Source of the DNA: DATHSY01 sp046729855
Lineage (GTDB): Bacteria > Actinomycetota > UBA4738 > HRBIN12
NCBI GenBank assembly: GCA_046729855.1
Contig: JBKPHM010000032.1
Span: 1-37,376 of the forward strand
Direction of reading: 5' to 3'
Length of the DNA stretch: 37,376 nt
Under the pieces are notes generated by a model that made no database searches, had not been told where the DNA came from, and saw only the letters and a list, made by a program, of their open reading frames with translations. The position numbers and the translations under genes are program-made. Shown piece after piece: positions 6,684 through 14,046 of this stretch. Within the stretch, counting starts at the first letter, position 1. Each line of letters opens with the position of its first letter.

Positions 6684-7976
6684 GTGCTCAGAGCCTTCGT
6701 CAATGCCTTCAAGGTCCCCGACCTCCGCAACAAGATCCTCTTCACGCTGCTGATCATCGCGGTCTACCGGTTCGGCGCGCACGTCCCGGTCCCGGTCGTC
6801 GACGTCGGCCGCCTCCAGCGCGCCCTCGAGGCGCAGGGCGGCGGCGGATTCCTGAACTTCATCGACCTGTTCTCGGGTGGCGCGCTGACCAACGTCGCGG
6901 TGTTCGGGCTCGGCATCATGCCCTACATCACGTCGTCGATCATCATGCAGCTGCTGACGGTCGTGATTCCCAAGCTCGAGCAGTGGCAGAAGCAGGGCGA
7001 GGCCGGCGTCAAGAAGATCAACCAGTGGACGCGCTACGTCACCGTTGTCCTGGCGCTGCTTCAGTCCACTGCGCTGGTGTTCCTGTTCCACTCGGGGTCG
7101 CAGCAACTGAGCGGCGTGGACGTCTTCCCGGAGGGGACGTTTACCCCGCAGAACGTGGCCCTGATCGTGATGATCATGACGGCCGGCACGGCGACGATCA
7201 TGTGGATGGGCGAGCTGATCACCCAGCGCGGGATCGGCAACGGGATGTCGGTGCTGATCTTCACCAGCGTGATCTCGCGGCTGCCGCAGAACGGCCGAGC
7301 GATCCTGCTCACGGGCGGGACGGCCAAGTTCGTCACGATCGTGCTGATCGGCTTGGCGCTGATCGTCGCGGTCGTGTTCATCGAACAGGGTCAGCGACGG
7401 ATCCCGGTCCAGTACGCGAAGCGCGTGGTCGGGCGCCGGATGACGACGGGCGGGAGCACCTACATCCCGCTCAAGGTCAACCAGGCCGGCGTGATCCCGA
7501 TCATCTTCGCGTCGTCGATCCTGTACTTCCCGACGCTGATCGCGGGCGCCTTGCCGAACGTCGAGTGGTTCCAGACGTTCGTCAACCGGTACCTGCTGAA
7601 CCAGACACACGTCGTGTACATGCTGGTCTACGGCATGCTGGTCGTGTTCTTCGCCTATTTCTACGGCGCGATCGCGTTCAACCCCGTCGACACGGCCGAC
7701 AACCTGCGGAAGTACGGCGGGTTCGTCCCGGGCATCCGGCCGGGGCCGCCCACGGCGAAGTACCTGAACGACGTGATGGTCCGGATCACGCTGCCGGGGT
7801 CGCTGTATCTCGCGACGATCGCGCTGATCCCGACCGTCGTCCTCGCGCTCTGGCGGATCGACCAGTTCCCGTTTGGCGGCACGTCCCTGCTGATCACCGT
7901 CGGCGTCGCCCTCGAGACCATGAAGCAGCTGGAGTCACAGCTGCTGATGCGTCATTACGAGGGCTTCCTGAGGTAG
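6684..7976 (+). CDS. secY: Protein translocase subunit SecY
   Basis: SecY is the channel subunit of the Sec translocon. The 430-residue product starts (GTG) with LRAFVNAFKVPDLRNKILFT, the normal cytoplasmic N terminus and first helix, and has about ten hydrophobic membrane segments. Conserved blocks are the plug region FSGGALTNVAVFGLGIMPYI, the C4 loop IEQGQRRIPVQYAKR, the C5-type KVNQAGVIPIIFASS and the end QLLMRHYEGFLR. It lies between rplO and adk, the standard spc-operon order. Confidence 0.97.
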   Translation: MLRAFVNAFKVPDLRNKILFTLLIIAVYRFGAHVPVPVVDVGRLQRALEAQGGGGFLNFIDLFSGGALTNVAVFGLGIMPYITSSIIMQLLTVVIPKLEQWQKQGEAGVKKINQWTRYVTVVLALLQSTALVFLFHSGSQQLSGVDVFPEGTFTPQNVALIVMIMTAGTATIMWMGELITQRGIGNGMSVLIFTSVISRLPQNGRAILLTGGTAKFVTIVLIGLALIVAVVFIEQGQRRIPVQYAKRVVGRRMTTGGSTYIPLKVNQAGVIPIIFASSILYFPTLIAGALPNVEWFQTFVNRYLLNQTHVVYMLVYGMLVVFFAYFYGAIAFNPVDTADNLRKYGGFVPGIRPGPPTAKYLNDVMVRITLPGSLYLATIALIPTVVLALWRIDQFPFGGTSLLITVGVALETMKQLESQLLMRHYEGFLR

Positions 7977-7982
7977 CCACGG

Positions 7983-8645
7983 GTGCGGGTCGTCCTGCTC
8001 GGACCTCCCGGGGCGGGCAAGGGCACGCAGGCGAGGCGGCTCGCCGACCGGTACGGGCTGCCCGTGATCGGCAGCGGGGACATCTTCCGCGACCACGTAA
8101 CGCGGGGGACCGAGCTGGGGATGGCTGCCAAGGAGTACATGGACCGCGGCGAGTACGTCCCCGACGCGATCACCGTGAAGATGGTGCTCGAACGCCTCGG
8201 CAGGCCCGACGCCCGCGACGGGTTCATCCTCGACGGATTCCCCCGGACCGTTCCCCAGGCCCAAGCCCTCGAGCGGTCGCTCGCGTCGTCAGGGCGGCCG
8301 CTTTCGGCGGTGCTGAATTTCAAGATCAGCGACGAGGTCGCGGTGAAGCGGCTGACCGGCCGGCTGATCTGCCCGAACTGCAGGGCCGTGTACAACCTCA
8401 ACTTCAAGCCACCGCGCGTCGAAGGGATCTGCAACGTCTGCGGGCATCGACTCGAGCTGCGGAGCGACGACGACGAGGAGACGATCCGCCGCCGGCTCGA
8501 CGTGTACCGGTCGCAGACGCAGCCGCTCGTGCTGTACTTCTGGGAGCGAGGGTTGCTGACCGACATCGACGCGGACGCACCGGAGGAGGTCGTGTTCGAC
8601 CGGACGATTCAGGCGATCAGCGACCTCGAGGACATCGAACCGTGA
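7983..8645 (+). CDS. adk: Adenylate kinase, zinc-LID form
   Basis: Interconverts ATP + AMP and 2 ADP in the cytosol. P-loop GPPGAGKGT at residues 7-15, AMP-binding segment GSGDIFRDHV, and DGFPRTVPQA. The LID domain has CPNC and CNVC pairs (about residues 132-155), the four-cysteine zinc form typical of Gram-positive and many other bacteria. 220 residues, normal for a long-LID enzyme. GTG start six bases after the secY stop, and directly upstream of map as in most spc operons. Confidence 0.97.
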   Translation: MRVVLLGPPGAGKGTQARRLADRYGLPVIGSGDIFRDHVTRGTELGMAAKEYMDRGEYVPDAITVKMVLERLGRPDARDGFILDGFPRTVPQAQALERSLASSGRPLSAVLNFKISDEVAVKRLTGRLICPNCRAVYNLNFKPPRVEGICNVCGHRLELRSDDDEETIRRRLDVYRSQTQPLVLYFWERGLLTDIDADAPEEVVFDRTIQAISDLEDIEP

Positions 8646-8655
8646 GCGTGAGCCC

Positions 8656-9411
8656 GTGATCATCTACAAGTCGTCGGCCGAGGTGGACAAGATGCGGCGG
8701 GCCGGCCGCATCGTCGCGGGGACGATCGACACTGTGCTGGGGGCGGTGCGGCCGGGCGTGACCACCGCGGAGCTGGATCGCGTCGCGGAGGCGTACATCC
8801 GCGGGGCGGGCGCGACACCCTCGTTCAAGGGCTACAAGGGCTTCCCAGCGTCGATCTGCGTGTCGATCGACGACGAGATCGTCCACGGGATCCCCTCGAG
8901 GAAGCGCGTGGTGAATCCGGGCGCGCTGCTGTCGCTCGACTTCGGCGCGATCTGGGACGGCTTCCACGCCGACTCGGCGGTGACGGTGATCGTCGGCGAG
9001 CCCCCGTCGTCGGAGGCGGACAAGCTCGTCCGCGTGACGGAGGAGGCCCTGTCGGCGGGGATCGCGCAGATCCGGCCCGGCGGCCGGCTGTCCGACATCT
9101 CGAACGCCGTGCAACAGGTCGCCGACGGCGCCGGATTCCAGGTGGTGCGCGAGTATGTGGGCCATGGGATCGGGCGGGCCCTGCACGAGGACCCCCAGAT
9201 CCCGAACTACGGGCCTCCGGGCCGCGGTCCCGAGATGCGGCCCGGGCTGGTCCTGGCGGTGGAGCCGATGGTGAACCTCGGCGGCTGGGAGACGCGGGTC
9301 ATGGCCGACGACTGGACGGTCGTGACCGCGGACGGCGCACTCTCGGCCCACTTCGAGCACACGATCGCGGTGACCGAGGACGGCCACGAGGTCCTGACCG
9401 CCCGCGACTGA
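8656..9411 (+). CDS. map: Type I methionine aminopeptidase
   Basis: Removes the initiator Met from nascent proteins. The pita-bread metal ligands are visible: Asp in LDFGAIWDGF and in DSAVT, His in GHGIGRALHEDP, Glu in AVEPMVN and in FEHTIAV. His of EIVHGIP is the conserved substrate-side residue. 251 residues with no N-terminal zinc-finger extension, i.e. type Ia. The GTG at 8656 lies eleven bases after adk. An apparent promoter for infA follows the stop. Confidence 0.97.
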   Translation: MIIYKSSAEVDKMRRAGRIVAGTIDTVLGAVRPGVTTAELDRVAEAYIRGAGATPSFKGYKGFPASICVSIDDEIVHGIPSRKRVVNPGALLSLDFGAIWDGFHADSAVTVIVGEPPSSEADKLVRVTEEALSAGIAQIRPGGRLSDISNAVQQVADGAGFQVVREYVGHGIGRALHEDPQIPNYGPPGRGPEMRPGLVLAVEPMVNLGGWETRVMADDWTVVTADGALSAHFEHTIAVTEDGHEVLTARD

Positions 9412-9413
9412 GC

Positions 9414-9443
9414 TGGACGGAGCCGGCCGGGGCCCCCTATACT
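9414..9443 (+). promoter_or_regulatory. Promoter for infA and downstream genes
   Basis: TGGACG (9414-9419), an 18-base spacer and TATACT (9438-9443) form a good sigma-70-type promoter just after the map stop. Initiation near 9450 would give a leader of about 75 nt before the TTG of infA. This suggests that infA-rpmJ-rpsM-rpsK-rpoA-rplQ can be transcribed separately from the upstream ribosomal genes. Confidence 0.55.
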
Positions 9444-9449
9444 GATGTG

Positions 9450-9469
9450 CCGCCCCCGTTCGGGGGTGG
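9450..9469 (+). promoter_or_regulatory. GC hairpin in infA leader
   Basis: Stem 9450-9457 pairs with 9462-9469 (core CCCCC/GGGGG, one G-T pair) around a GTTC tetraloop, followed by TTTC. It sits at the predicted 5' end of the infA transcript. It could stabilise the mRNA end, act as an attenuator, or terminate map transcripts; the T tract is too short to decide. Confidence 0.45.
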
Positions 9470-9524
9470 TTTCGGCTCGCCAAGCGGCGTGTCGAGCGTG
9501 TCCGTCGAGAGGTCAACCCGGAGC

Positions 9525-9743
9525 TTGCCGAAGAAAGACGCGATCGAGATCGAGGGCACGGTCTCCGAGCCGTTGCCGAACGCGATGTTCCGGGTGGAGC
9601 TGGACAACGGGCACAAGGTGTTGGCACACATCTCGGGCAAGATGCGGATGCACTACATCCGGATCCTGCCCGGGGACCGCGTGCTGGTCGAGCTGTCGCC
9701 GTACGATCTTACGCGCGGGCGGATCGTGTACCGCTACAAGTGA
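9525..9743 (+). CDS. infA: Translation initiation factor IF-1
   Basis: IF-1 is an OB-fold protein that blocks the A site during initiation. From the TTG at 9525 the product is MPKKDAIEIEGTV through YDLTRGRIVYRYK, exactly 72 residues, the standard length. The frame is open further upstream to 9447, but those codons encode Gly/Pro/Ser-rich sequence absent from IF-1 and span the leader hairpin, so I rejected them. A GAGAGGT sequence eleven bases upstream may serve as ribosome binding site. Confidence 0.95.
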   Translation: MPKKDAIEIEGTVSEPLPNAMFRVELDNGHKVLAHISGKMRMHYIRILPGDRVLVELSPYDLTRGRIVYRYK

Positions 9744-9759
9744 CGAGGGGCGAGGGGCG

Positions 9760-9873
9760 ATGAAGGTTCGGCCGTCGGTGAAGAAGATGTGCGACCGGTG
9801 CAAGGTGATCCGCCGGCGCGGGACGGTTCGCGTCATATGCTCGAACCCCAGGCACAAGCAGCGGCAGGGGTAG
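9760..9873 (+). CDS. rpmJ: 50S ribosomal protein L36, zinc form
   Basis: The 37-residue product MKVRPSVKKMCDRCKVIRRR and onward to HKQRQG has the CxxC...C...H zinc ligands (C11, C14, C27, H32) of the C+ L36 type. Length is standard. The ATG at 9760 follows a GAGGGGCGAGGGG purine run. Together with zinc S14 and L24 it implies a zinc-rich ribosome; non-zinc paralogs, if any, lie elsewhere. Confidence 0.95.
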   Translation: MKVRPSVKKMCDRCKVIRRRGTVRVICSNPRHKQRQG

Positions 9874-9893
9874 GCAGGGTAGGAGGCTCGTAT

Positions 9894-10274
9894 ATGGCTC
9901 GTATCGCAGGCGTCGACCTTCCCCGCGACAAGCGGGTGGACATCGCCCTCCGCTACATCTACGGGATCGGCCCGACTCGTGCCTACCAGATCGTCGCCGG
10001 CACGGGCGTCGAGGGCGGCACCAATGTTCGCGACCTGTCCGAGGAAGAGGTCAGCCGGATCCGCGAGTTCATCGACCGGACCTACAAGGTCGAGGGCGAC
10101 CTGCGGCGCGAGGTGGCGCAGGACATCAAGCGGAAGATAGAGATCGGCGCGTACCAGGGGATCCGGCACCGCCGGAGCCTGCCCGTCCGAGGGCAGCGCA
10201 CACACACCAACGCGCGCACCCGCAAGGGCCCCAAGAAGACCGTGGCGGGCAAGAAGAAGGCGACCAAGAAGTAG
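9894..10274 (+). CDS. rpsM: 30S ribosomal protein S13
   Basis: S13 sits in the 30S head and contacts P-site tRNA and L5. The product starts MARIAGVDLPRDKRVDIALRY and has YGIGPTRAYQI and SLPVRGQRTHTNARTRKGP, ending in a Lys-rich tail typical of the family. 126 residues. The ATG at 9894 is seven bases after a perfect AGGAGG (9881-9886). The last 15 coding bases belong to a tandem repeat that continues into the leader of rpsK. Confidence 0.97.
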   Translation: MARIAGVDLPRDKRVDIALRYIYGIGPTRAYQIVAGTGVEGGTNVRDLSEEEVSRIREFIDRTYKVEGDLRREVAQDIKRKIEIGAYQGIRHRRSLPVRGQRTHTNARTRKGPKKTVAGKKKATKK

Positions 10275-10304
10275 CCGAGCAAGAAGTAGGCGACCAAGAG
10301 GAGC
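10260..10304 (+). repeat. 15-bp imperfect tandem repeat, three copies, over the rpsM stop
   Basis: Units 10260-10274, 10275-10289 and 10290-10304. Copies 1 and 2 end in CAAGAAGTAG and differ at two positions; copy 3 restores the opening GCGACCAAG and ends in the GAGGAGC ribosome binding site of rpsK. The in-frame TAG stop is thus duplicated. Like the rpsQ repeat, it sits exactly at a gene end. Confidence 0.8.
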
Positions 10305-10308
10305 TGAC

Positions 10309-10701
10309 GTGGCGAAGCCCAAGGCCAAGAAGACCAAGCGCCGGGAGAAGAAGAACGTGGTCCACGGCCAGGCCCACATCAAGTCCACCTTCAACAACAC
10401 GATCGTCACGATCACCGACCTGCAGGGCAACACGATCAGCTGGGCGAGCGCCGGGAACGTGGGCTTCAAGGGCTCGCGCAAGTCGACGCCGTTCGCCGCG
10501 CAGCTCGCCGCCGAGGCCGCCGCGCGCCGCGCGCAGGAGCACGGCCTGCAGAAGGTCGACGTGTTCGTGAAGGGCCCCGGATCCGGTCGTGAGACCGCGA
10601 TCCGCTCGCTCGCCGCGACCGGCCTGGAGGTCGCCGGCATCCAGGACGTCACACCGGTCCCGCACAACGGGGTCCGGCCCAGGAAGCGTCGACGCGTCTG
10701 A
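10309..10701 (+). CDS. rpsK: 30S ribosomal protein S11
   Basis: S11 lines the mRNA path on the 30S platform. The 130-residue product has a basic N terminus, then HIKSTFNNTIVTITDLQGN, SAGNVGFKGSRKSTPFAAQ and the ending TPVPHNGVRPRKRRRV, all standard. GTG start with GAGGAG six bases upstream. The next gene is rpoA, not the expected rpsD. Confidence 0.97.
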   Translation: MAKPKAKKTKRREKKNVVHGQAHIKSTFNNTIVTITDLQGNTISWASAGNVGFKGSRKSTPFAAQLAAEAAARRAQEHGLQKVDVFVKGPGSGRETAIRSLAATGLEVAGIQDVTPVPHNGVRPRKRRRV

Positions 10702-10750
10702 CCCAGGCGCACCGACCCGGTCCGTCCGTCGAAGCGGGCCGAAGCAGGAT

Positions 10751-10781
10751 CGGCGGGGCAGGAGTGGATGATCCCCCGCCG
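10751..10781 (+). promoter_or_regulatory. Hairpin in rpoA leader
   Basis: CGGCGGGG (10751-10758) pairs perfectly with CCCCGCCG (10774-10781) around a 15-base loop. It ends on the first base of the GGAGGAGG ribosome binding site (10781-10788) of rpoA, so folding could limit translation of rpoA. It occupies the 92-bp gap where rpsD usually lies. Confidence 0.45.
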
Positions 10782-10793
10782 GAGGAGGTTCAC

Positions 10794-11726
10794 GTGTTCA
10801 CCGTCACAAGGCCCCAGATCCAAGAGGAGCAGGTCGCTCTCACCCGGGCACGGTTCGTGATCGAGCCGCTCGAACCGGGCTTCGGCTACACGGTCGGCAA
10901 CTCGCTCCGACGCACGCTGCTGTCATCGATCCCCGGCGCCGCGATCTCGTCGGTCCGCATCGAGGGCGTGCTCCACGAGTTCTCGACGATCCCGAAGGTG
11001 ACCGAGGACGTCACCGACATCATCCTGAACATCAAGGAGCTCGTGATCCGCTCCGAGGTCGAAGAGCCGGTCACGGTCTACCTCAAGGCCAAGGGCCCGG
11101 GTGAGGTCACGGCCGGGGACATCTCGCCGCCCGCCGGGGTCGAGATCCTGAACCCGGAGCTCCACATCGCGACGATCGGCAAGGGTGGCTCGCTCGAGAT
11201 GGAGATGACCGTGGAGCGCGGCGTGGGCTACCGCATGGCCGACAAGAACAAGAAGCCGCGCGACCCCATCGGCGTCATCCCGGTCGACTCGATCTTCTCG
11301 CCGGTCCGCAAGGTCTCGTACACCGTCGAGAACACCCGTGTCGAGCAGATGACGGACCGCGACCGGCTGATCCTGGACGTCGAGACCGACGGGTCCATCG
11401 CGCCGCGCGAGGCGGTCGCCTCCGCCGGCGGGACGCTCCTGGAGCTCGTGGGGTTGTTCCGCGAGCTCTCGGGCGAGGTGGACAACGTGAACATCCTCCC
11501 GGCCGAGGACGAGTCCCAGCCGTCCGACTACTCGATCACCGTCGAGGAGCTCAACCTTTCGGTGCGGTCGTACAACTGCCTGAAACGGGAGGGCATCAAC
11601 ACGGTCGGCGACCTCGTGCAGAAGTCCGAGGCCGAGTTGATGGACATACGAAACTTCGGGCAGAAGTCGATCGACGAGGTCAAGGCCAAGCTCGCCGAGT
11701 TCGGTCGGCACCTTCGGGAGGAGTAG
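10794..11726 (+). CDS. rpoA: DNA-directed RNA polymerase alpha subunit
   Basis: Alpha dimerises to nucleate RNA polymerase and its C-terminal domain contacts UP elements and activators. The N-terminal domain (about residues 10-225) includes EPGFGYTVGNSLRRTLLSSI; an acidic linker follows, then the alpha-CTD (about 245-305) with LNLSVRSYNCLKREGINTVG and RNFGQKSIDEVKAKL. The GTG at 10794 gives 310 residues and has GGAGGAGG five bases upstream; an earlier in-frame ATG at 10764 would put this site inside the gene. The stop is one base before rplQ. Confidence 0.96.
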   Translation: MFTVTRPQIQEEQVALTRARFVIEPLEPGFGYTVGNSLRRTLLSSIPGAAISSVRIEGVLHEFSTIPKVTEDVTDIILNIKELVIRSEVEEPVTVYLKAKGPGEVTAGDISPPAGVEILNPELHIATIGKGGSLEMEMTVERGVGYRMADKNKKPRDPIGVIPVDSIFSPVRKVSYTVENTRVEQMTDRDRLILDVETDGSIAPREAVASAGGTLLELVGLFRELSGEVDNVNILPAEDESQPSDYSITVEELNLSVRSYNCLKREGINTVGDLVQKSEAELMDIRNFGQKSIDEVKAKLAEFGRHLREE

Positions 11727-11727
11727 C

Positions 11728-12087
11728 GTGCCCAAGCCGAAGAAGGGCCCGCGCCTCGGTTCGGGACCGGCACACCAGCGGCTCATGCTGAACGGGCTGG
11801 CGGCGCAGCTGTTCGAGAACGAGCGGATCAACACGACCGAGGCGAAGGCCAAGGCCATGCGCCCGGTCGCGGAGAAGCTCATCACGTTCGCCAAGAAGGG
11901 CGACGTGGCCGCCCGCCGCGAGGTCCTGAAGTCGATTCCTGACCGCGACGTGGTGCACAAGCTGTTCAGCGAGATCGGGCCGCGGTACTCCGAGCGCGCC
12001 GGCGGCTACACGCGGATCCTCAAGCTCGGCCCGCGCATGGGGGACGGCGCCCCGATGGCCCGGATCGAGCTGGTCGAGTCCGAGTAG
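11728..12087 (+). CDS. rplQ: 50S ribosomal protein L17
   Basis: L17 surrounds the exit tunnel. The 119-residue product has MPKPKKGPRLGSGPAHQRLM, NERINTTEAKAKAMRPVAEK and a closing GGYTRILKLGPRMGDGAPMA, all family signatures. GTG start, with a GGGAGGAG site inside the end of rpoA. Follows rpoA and precedes truA as in other Actinomycetota. Confidence 0.97.
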   Translation: MPKPKKGPRLGSGPAHQRLMLNGLAAQLFENERINTTEAKAKAMRPVAEKLITFAKKGDVAARREVLKSIPDRDVVHKLFSEIGPRYSERAGGYTRILKLGPRMGDGAPMARIELVESE

Positions 12088-12099
12088 CGCGCGGGCGCG

Positions 12100-12849
12100 A
12101 TGCCGGTCGTCCGGCTCACGCTCGCGTACGACGGCACCACGTTCCGGGGCTGGCAGCGCCAGCGGGGCCTGAGGACGGTCCAGGGCGTCCTGGAAGAGGC
12201 GCTGGAGCGCGTGCTGGGTGAGGCCCCGAGGCTGTCCGTGGCCGGGCGGACCGACGCCGGCGTCCACGCTCGGGGGCAGGTGGTCTCGTTCGAGTGGCCG
12301 AACATCGCTGCCGACCTCGGCCGGCTGCAACGGGCCCTCAACGCGATGCTCGGGCCGGAGGCCGTCGTGACCGACGCCCGACGGGCGCCCGATGGCTTCG
12401 ACGCCCGGCACAGCGCCACCGGCCGCGAGTACCGCTACCGGATCCACGTCGCTGACGTCGCGGACCCGTTCACGGCGCGGTTCGTGTGGCACCGCCCGGG
12501 TGAGCCGTCTCTGGCCGCGATGCGGACGGCGGCGCGCGCGCTCACCGGCGAGCACGACTTCGCGTCGTTCTGCCGCTCGCCGGGCGAGGACCGCTCGACG
12601 GTGCGCCGGCTCGAGCGGCTGGCCGTCTCGAGGGCAGGTGACCGCGTCGAGATCTCGGCCCACGCGAACGCGTTCCTGCATCAGATGGTCCGCAGCCTGG
12701 TCGGCACGCTCGTCGCGGTCGGTGACGGCCGGCTGGACGCCGGCGCGATGCCGGTCGTCCTTCGGGCCCGCGATCGCTCGGCGGCCGGCCCGGTGGCGCC
12801 GCCGCACGGTCTGACGCTCGAGCGCGTCGTGTACGGCCGGCGCCGCTGA
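12100..12849 (+). CDS. truA: tRNA pseudouridine(38-40) synthase
   Basis: TruA converts uridines 38-40 of the tRNA anticodon arm to pseudouridine. The 249-residue product shows LTLAYDGTTFRGWQRQ near the N terminus, the catalytic aspartate in VAGRTDAGVHARGQV, and FLHQMVRSLVGTLVAVGDG. Length is normal. No clear ribosome binding site precedes the ATG (12 bases after rplQ). It closes the ribosomal cluster. Confidence 0.96.
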   Translation: MPVVRLTLAYDGTTFRGWQRQRGLRTVQGVLEEALERVLGEAPRLSVAGRTDAGVHARGQVVSFEWPNIAADLGRLQRALNAMLGPEAVVTDARRAPDGFDARHSATGREYRYRIHVADVADPFTARFVWHRPGEPSLAAMRTAARALTGEHDFASFCRSPGEDRSTVRRLERLAVSRAGDRVEISAHANAFLHQMVRSLVGTLVAVGDGRLDAGAMPVVLRARDRSAAGPVAPPHGLTLERVVYGRRR

Positions 12850-12856
12850 CACCGAT

Positions 12857-12862
12857 TACGCT
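12857..12862 (+). promoter_or_regulatory. Putative -10 box (TACGCT), leaderless start
   Basis: TACGCT ends eight bases before the GTG of the aldo/keto reductase gene in the 21-nt gap after truA. There is no ribosome binding site before the GTG, so a leaderless transcript is plausible. No clear -35. Confidence 0.35.
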
Positions 12863-12870
12863 CCGATGTC

Positions 12871-13845
12871 GTGCGCGCTCGTCCTCTCGGTTCGACTGGT
12901 CTGTGGGTAACGTCGGTCGGTCTGGGCCTCGCGGCGCTCGGGCGTCCCGCGTACATCAATCTCCGCCGCGACCGCGACCTCGGCGACGACCGGTCGGTGC
13001 TCGCGCTGCGGGCCCGCGCGTTCGAGGTGCTCGACGCCGCGTACGAGGCGGGGATCCGGTACGTCGACGTGGCGCGTTCGTATGGCCTGGCCGAGGAGTT
13101 CCTCTCCTCGTGGCTCCAGCTTCGGTACGTCCCGCCGGGCGAGATCACGATCGGCTCGAAATGGGGCTACACGTACACGGGCGACTGGCGGATGGACGCG
13201 GAGGTCCACGAGGTGAAGGACCACTCGCTCGCGACGTTCGAACGACAGTGGGCCGAGACGTTCGCGGTCCTCGGCGACCGGCTGTCGCTGTACCAGATCC
13301 ATTCCGCGGCGCTGGACAGCGGCGTGCTGGAGGACGCGGCCGTGCTCCGCGCGCTGGTGGGTCTGCGCGAACGCGGCGTGGTGTCGGGCCTCTCGGTGAG
13401 CGGACCGACGCAGGCCGACACGATCCGGCGCGCGTTGGACGTCCGCGTCGACGGCGTGACCCCGTTCGGCGTCGTCCAGGCGACGTGGAACCTGCTGGAG
13501 CGCTCGGCCGGTGAGGCGCTCGCGGAAGCCCACGAGGTGGGCTGGGGCATCCTCGTGAAGGAGGCCGTGGCGAACGGCCGCCTCGCCGGACCGAACGCGC
13601 CCGGGCCGGTCGTCGCGACGGCGTCCCTTCTGGGCACGTCGGCAGACATGGTCGCGATCGCGGCCGCCCTCGCGCAGCCGTGGGCGGACGTGGCGATGTC
13701 GGGGGCAGTCACGCCCGAGCAGATCCGAAGTAACGCCGGGGCCGTGAACCTGGAGCTCACTGACGCCGACCTCGAAGAGCTCTCGAGCGTCACAGAGACC
13801 GCCAAGAGCTACTGGACGACGCGCTCGTCGCTCGCCTGGGCCTGA
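12871..13845 (+). CDS. Aldo/keto reductase family protein
   Basis: NAD(P)H-dependent carbonyl reductase fold. The catalytic tetrad is complete: Asp66 (YVDVARSY), Tyr71, Lys97 (GSKWGY) and His144 (YQIHSA). The opening RPLGSTGLWVTSVGLGLAAL is the usual AKR start, although a 20-residue arginine/aspartate-rich segment (about residues 30-50) interrupts the first helix region. 324 residues. Substrate cannot be told from sequence. GTG at 12871 matches the beginning of the family. The gene stands alone and ends six bases before a strong hairpin. Confidence 0.88.
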   Translation: MRARPLGSTGLWVTSVGLGLAALGRPAYINLRRDRDLGDDRSVLALRARAFEVLDAAYEAGIRYVDVARSYGLAEEFLSSWLQLRYVPPGEITIGSKWGYTYTGDWRMDAEVHEVKDHSLATFERQWAETFAVLGDRLSLYQIHSAALDSGVLEDAAVLRALVGLRERGVVSGLSVSGPTQADTIRRALDVRVDGVTPFGVVQATWNLLERSAGEALAEAHEVGWGILVKEAVANGRLAGPNAPGPVVATASLLGTSADMVAIAAALAQPWADVAMSGAVTPEQIRSNAGAVNLELTDADLEELSSVTETAKSYWTTRSSLAWA

Positions 13846-13850
13846 TGACG

Positions 13851-13885
13851 CCGAGAGGCCCGGGCGTGGGGCCCGGGCCTCTCGG
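13851..13885 (+). terminator. Strong 15-bp hairpin after the aldo/keto reductase gene
   Basis: Arms 13851-13865 and 13871-13885 are perfectly complementary (core GAGAGGCCCGGGC) around a GTGGG loop. No U tract follows, as is common for terminators in high-GC Actinomycetota. It can act on both strands and would also terminate the decayed minus-strand gene to its right. Confidence 0.75.
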
Positions 13886-13908
13886 AGATCTCCCCTGGAT
13901 CAGGAACC

Positions 13909-14046
13909 TTATGGGTCGATCACGATCTCACAGGTGTACGAGCCGGGCTCGAGGTCGTTCCGCGGGACCGATCCGTCACCGTTCGGATCCGTCGCCGTGA
14001 ATGCTGTCGGGGAACGCGCTATGAGTTCTCTGCAATCGTTGACGGT
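13909..14046 (-). pseudogene. Remnant of a protein C terminus (beta-sandwich-like)
   Basis: On the minus strand, codons from 14046 down to a TAA at 13909-13911 encode a protein-like tail: RELIARSPTAFTATDPNG, then DGSVPRNDLEPGSYTCEIVI followed by DP. The phrase LEPGSYTCEIVIDP resembles the last strands of prealbumin-like or SpaA-like surface domains. The same frame has a TGA at 14047-14049, and the sequence upstream of it (LVVMSGAGDVPPTDGNLV) is less convincing. No start codon or ribosome binding site is seen. I read it as a truncated gene; a chance reading frame is possible. The rest of 13886-14413 shows no other gene. Confidence 0.35.

Noticed and set aside
5751..7610. Long minus-strand frame opposite rpsE-rpmD-rplO-secY
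   Set aside because: Histidine/arginine/aspartate-rich shadow of known genes on the plus strand.
9447..9524. Longer N terminus for IF-1 (26 more residues)
   Set aside because: The extra residues are Gly/Ser/Pro-rich, lie over the leader hairpin, and the TTG at 9525 gives the exact 72-residue family length.
10764..10793. Earlier ATG for rpoA
   Set aside because: It would place the strong GGAGGAGG site inside the gene; the GTG at 10794 fits site spacing and the family start.
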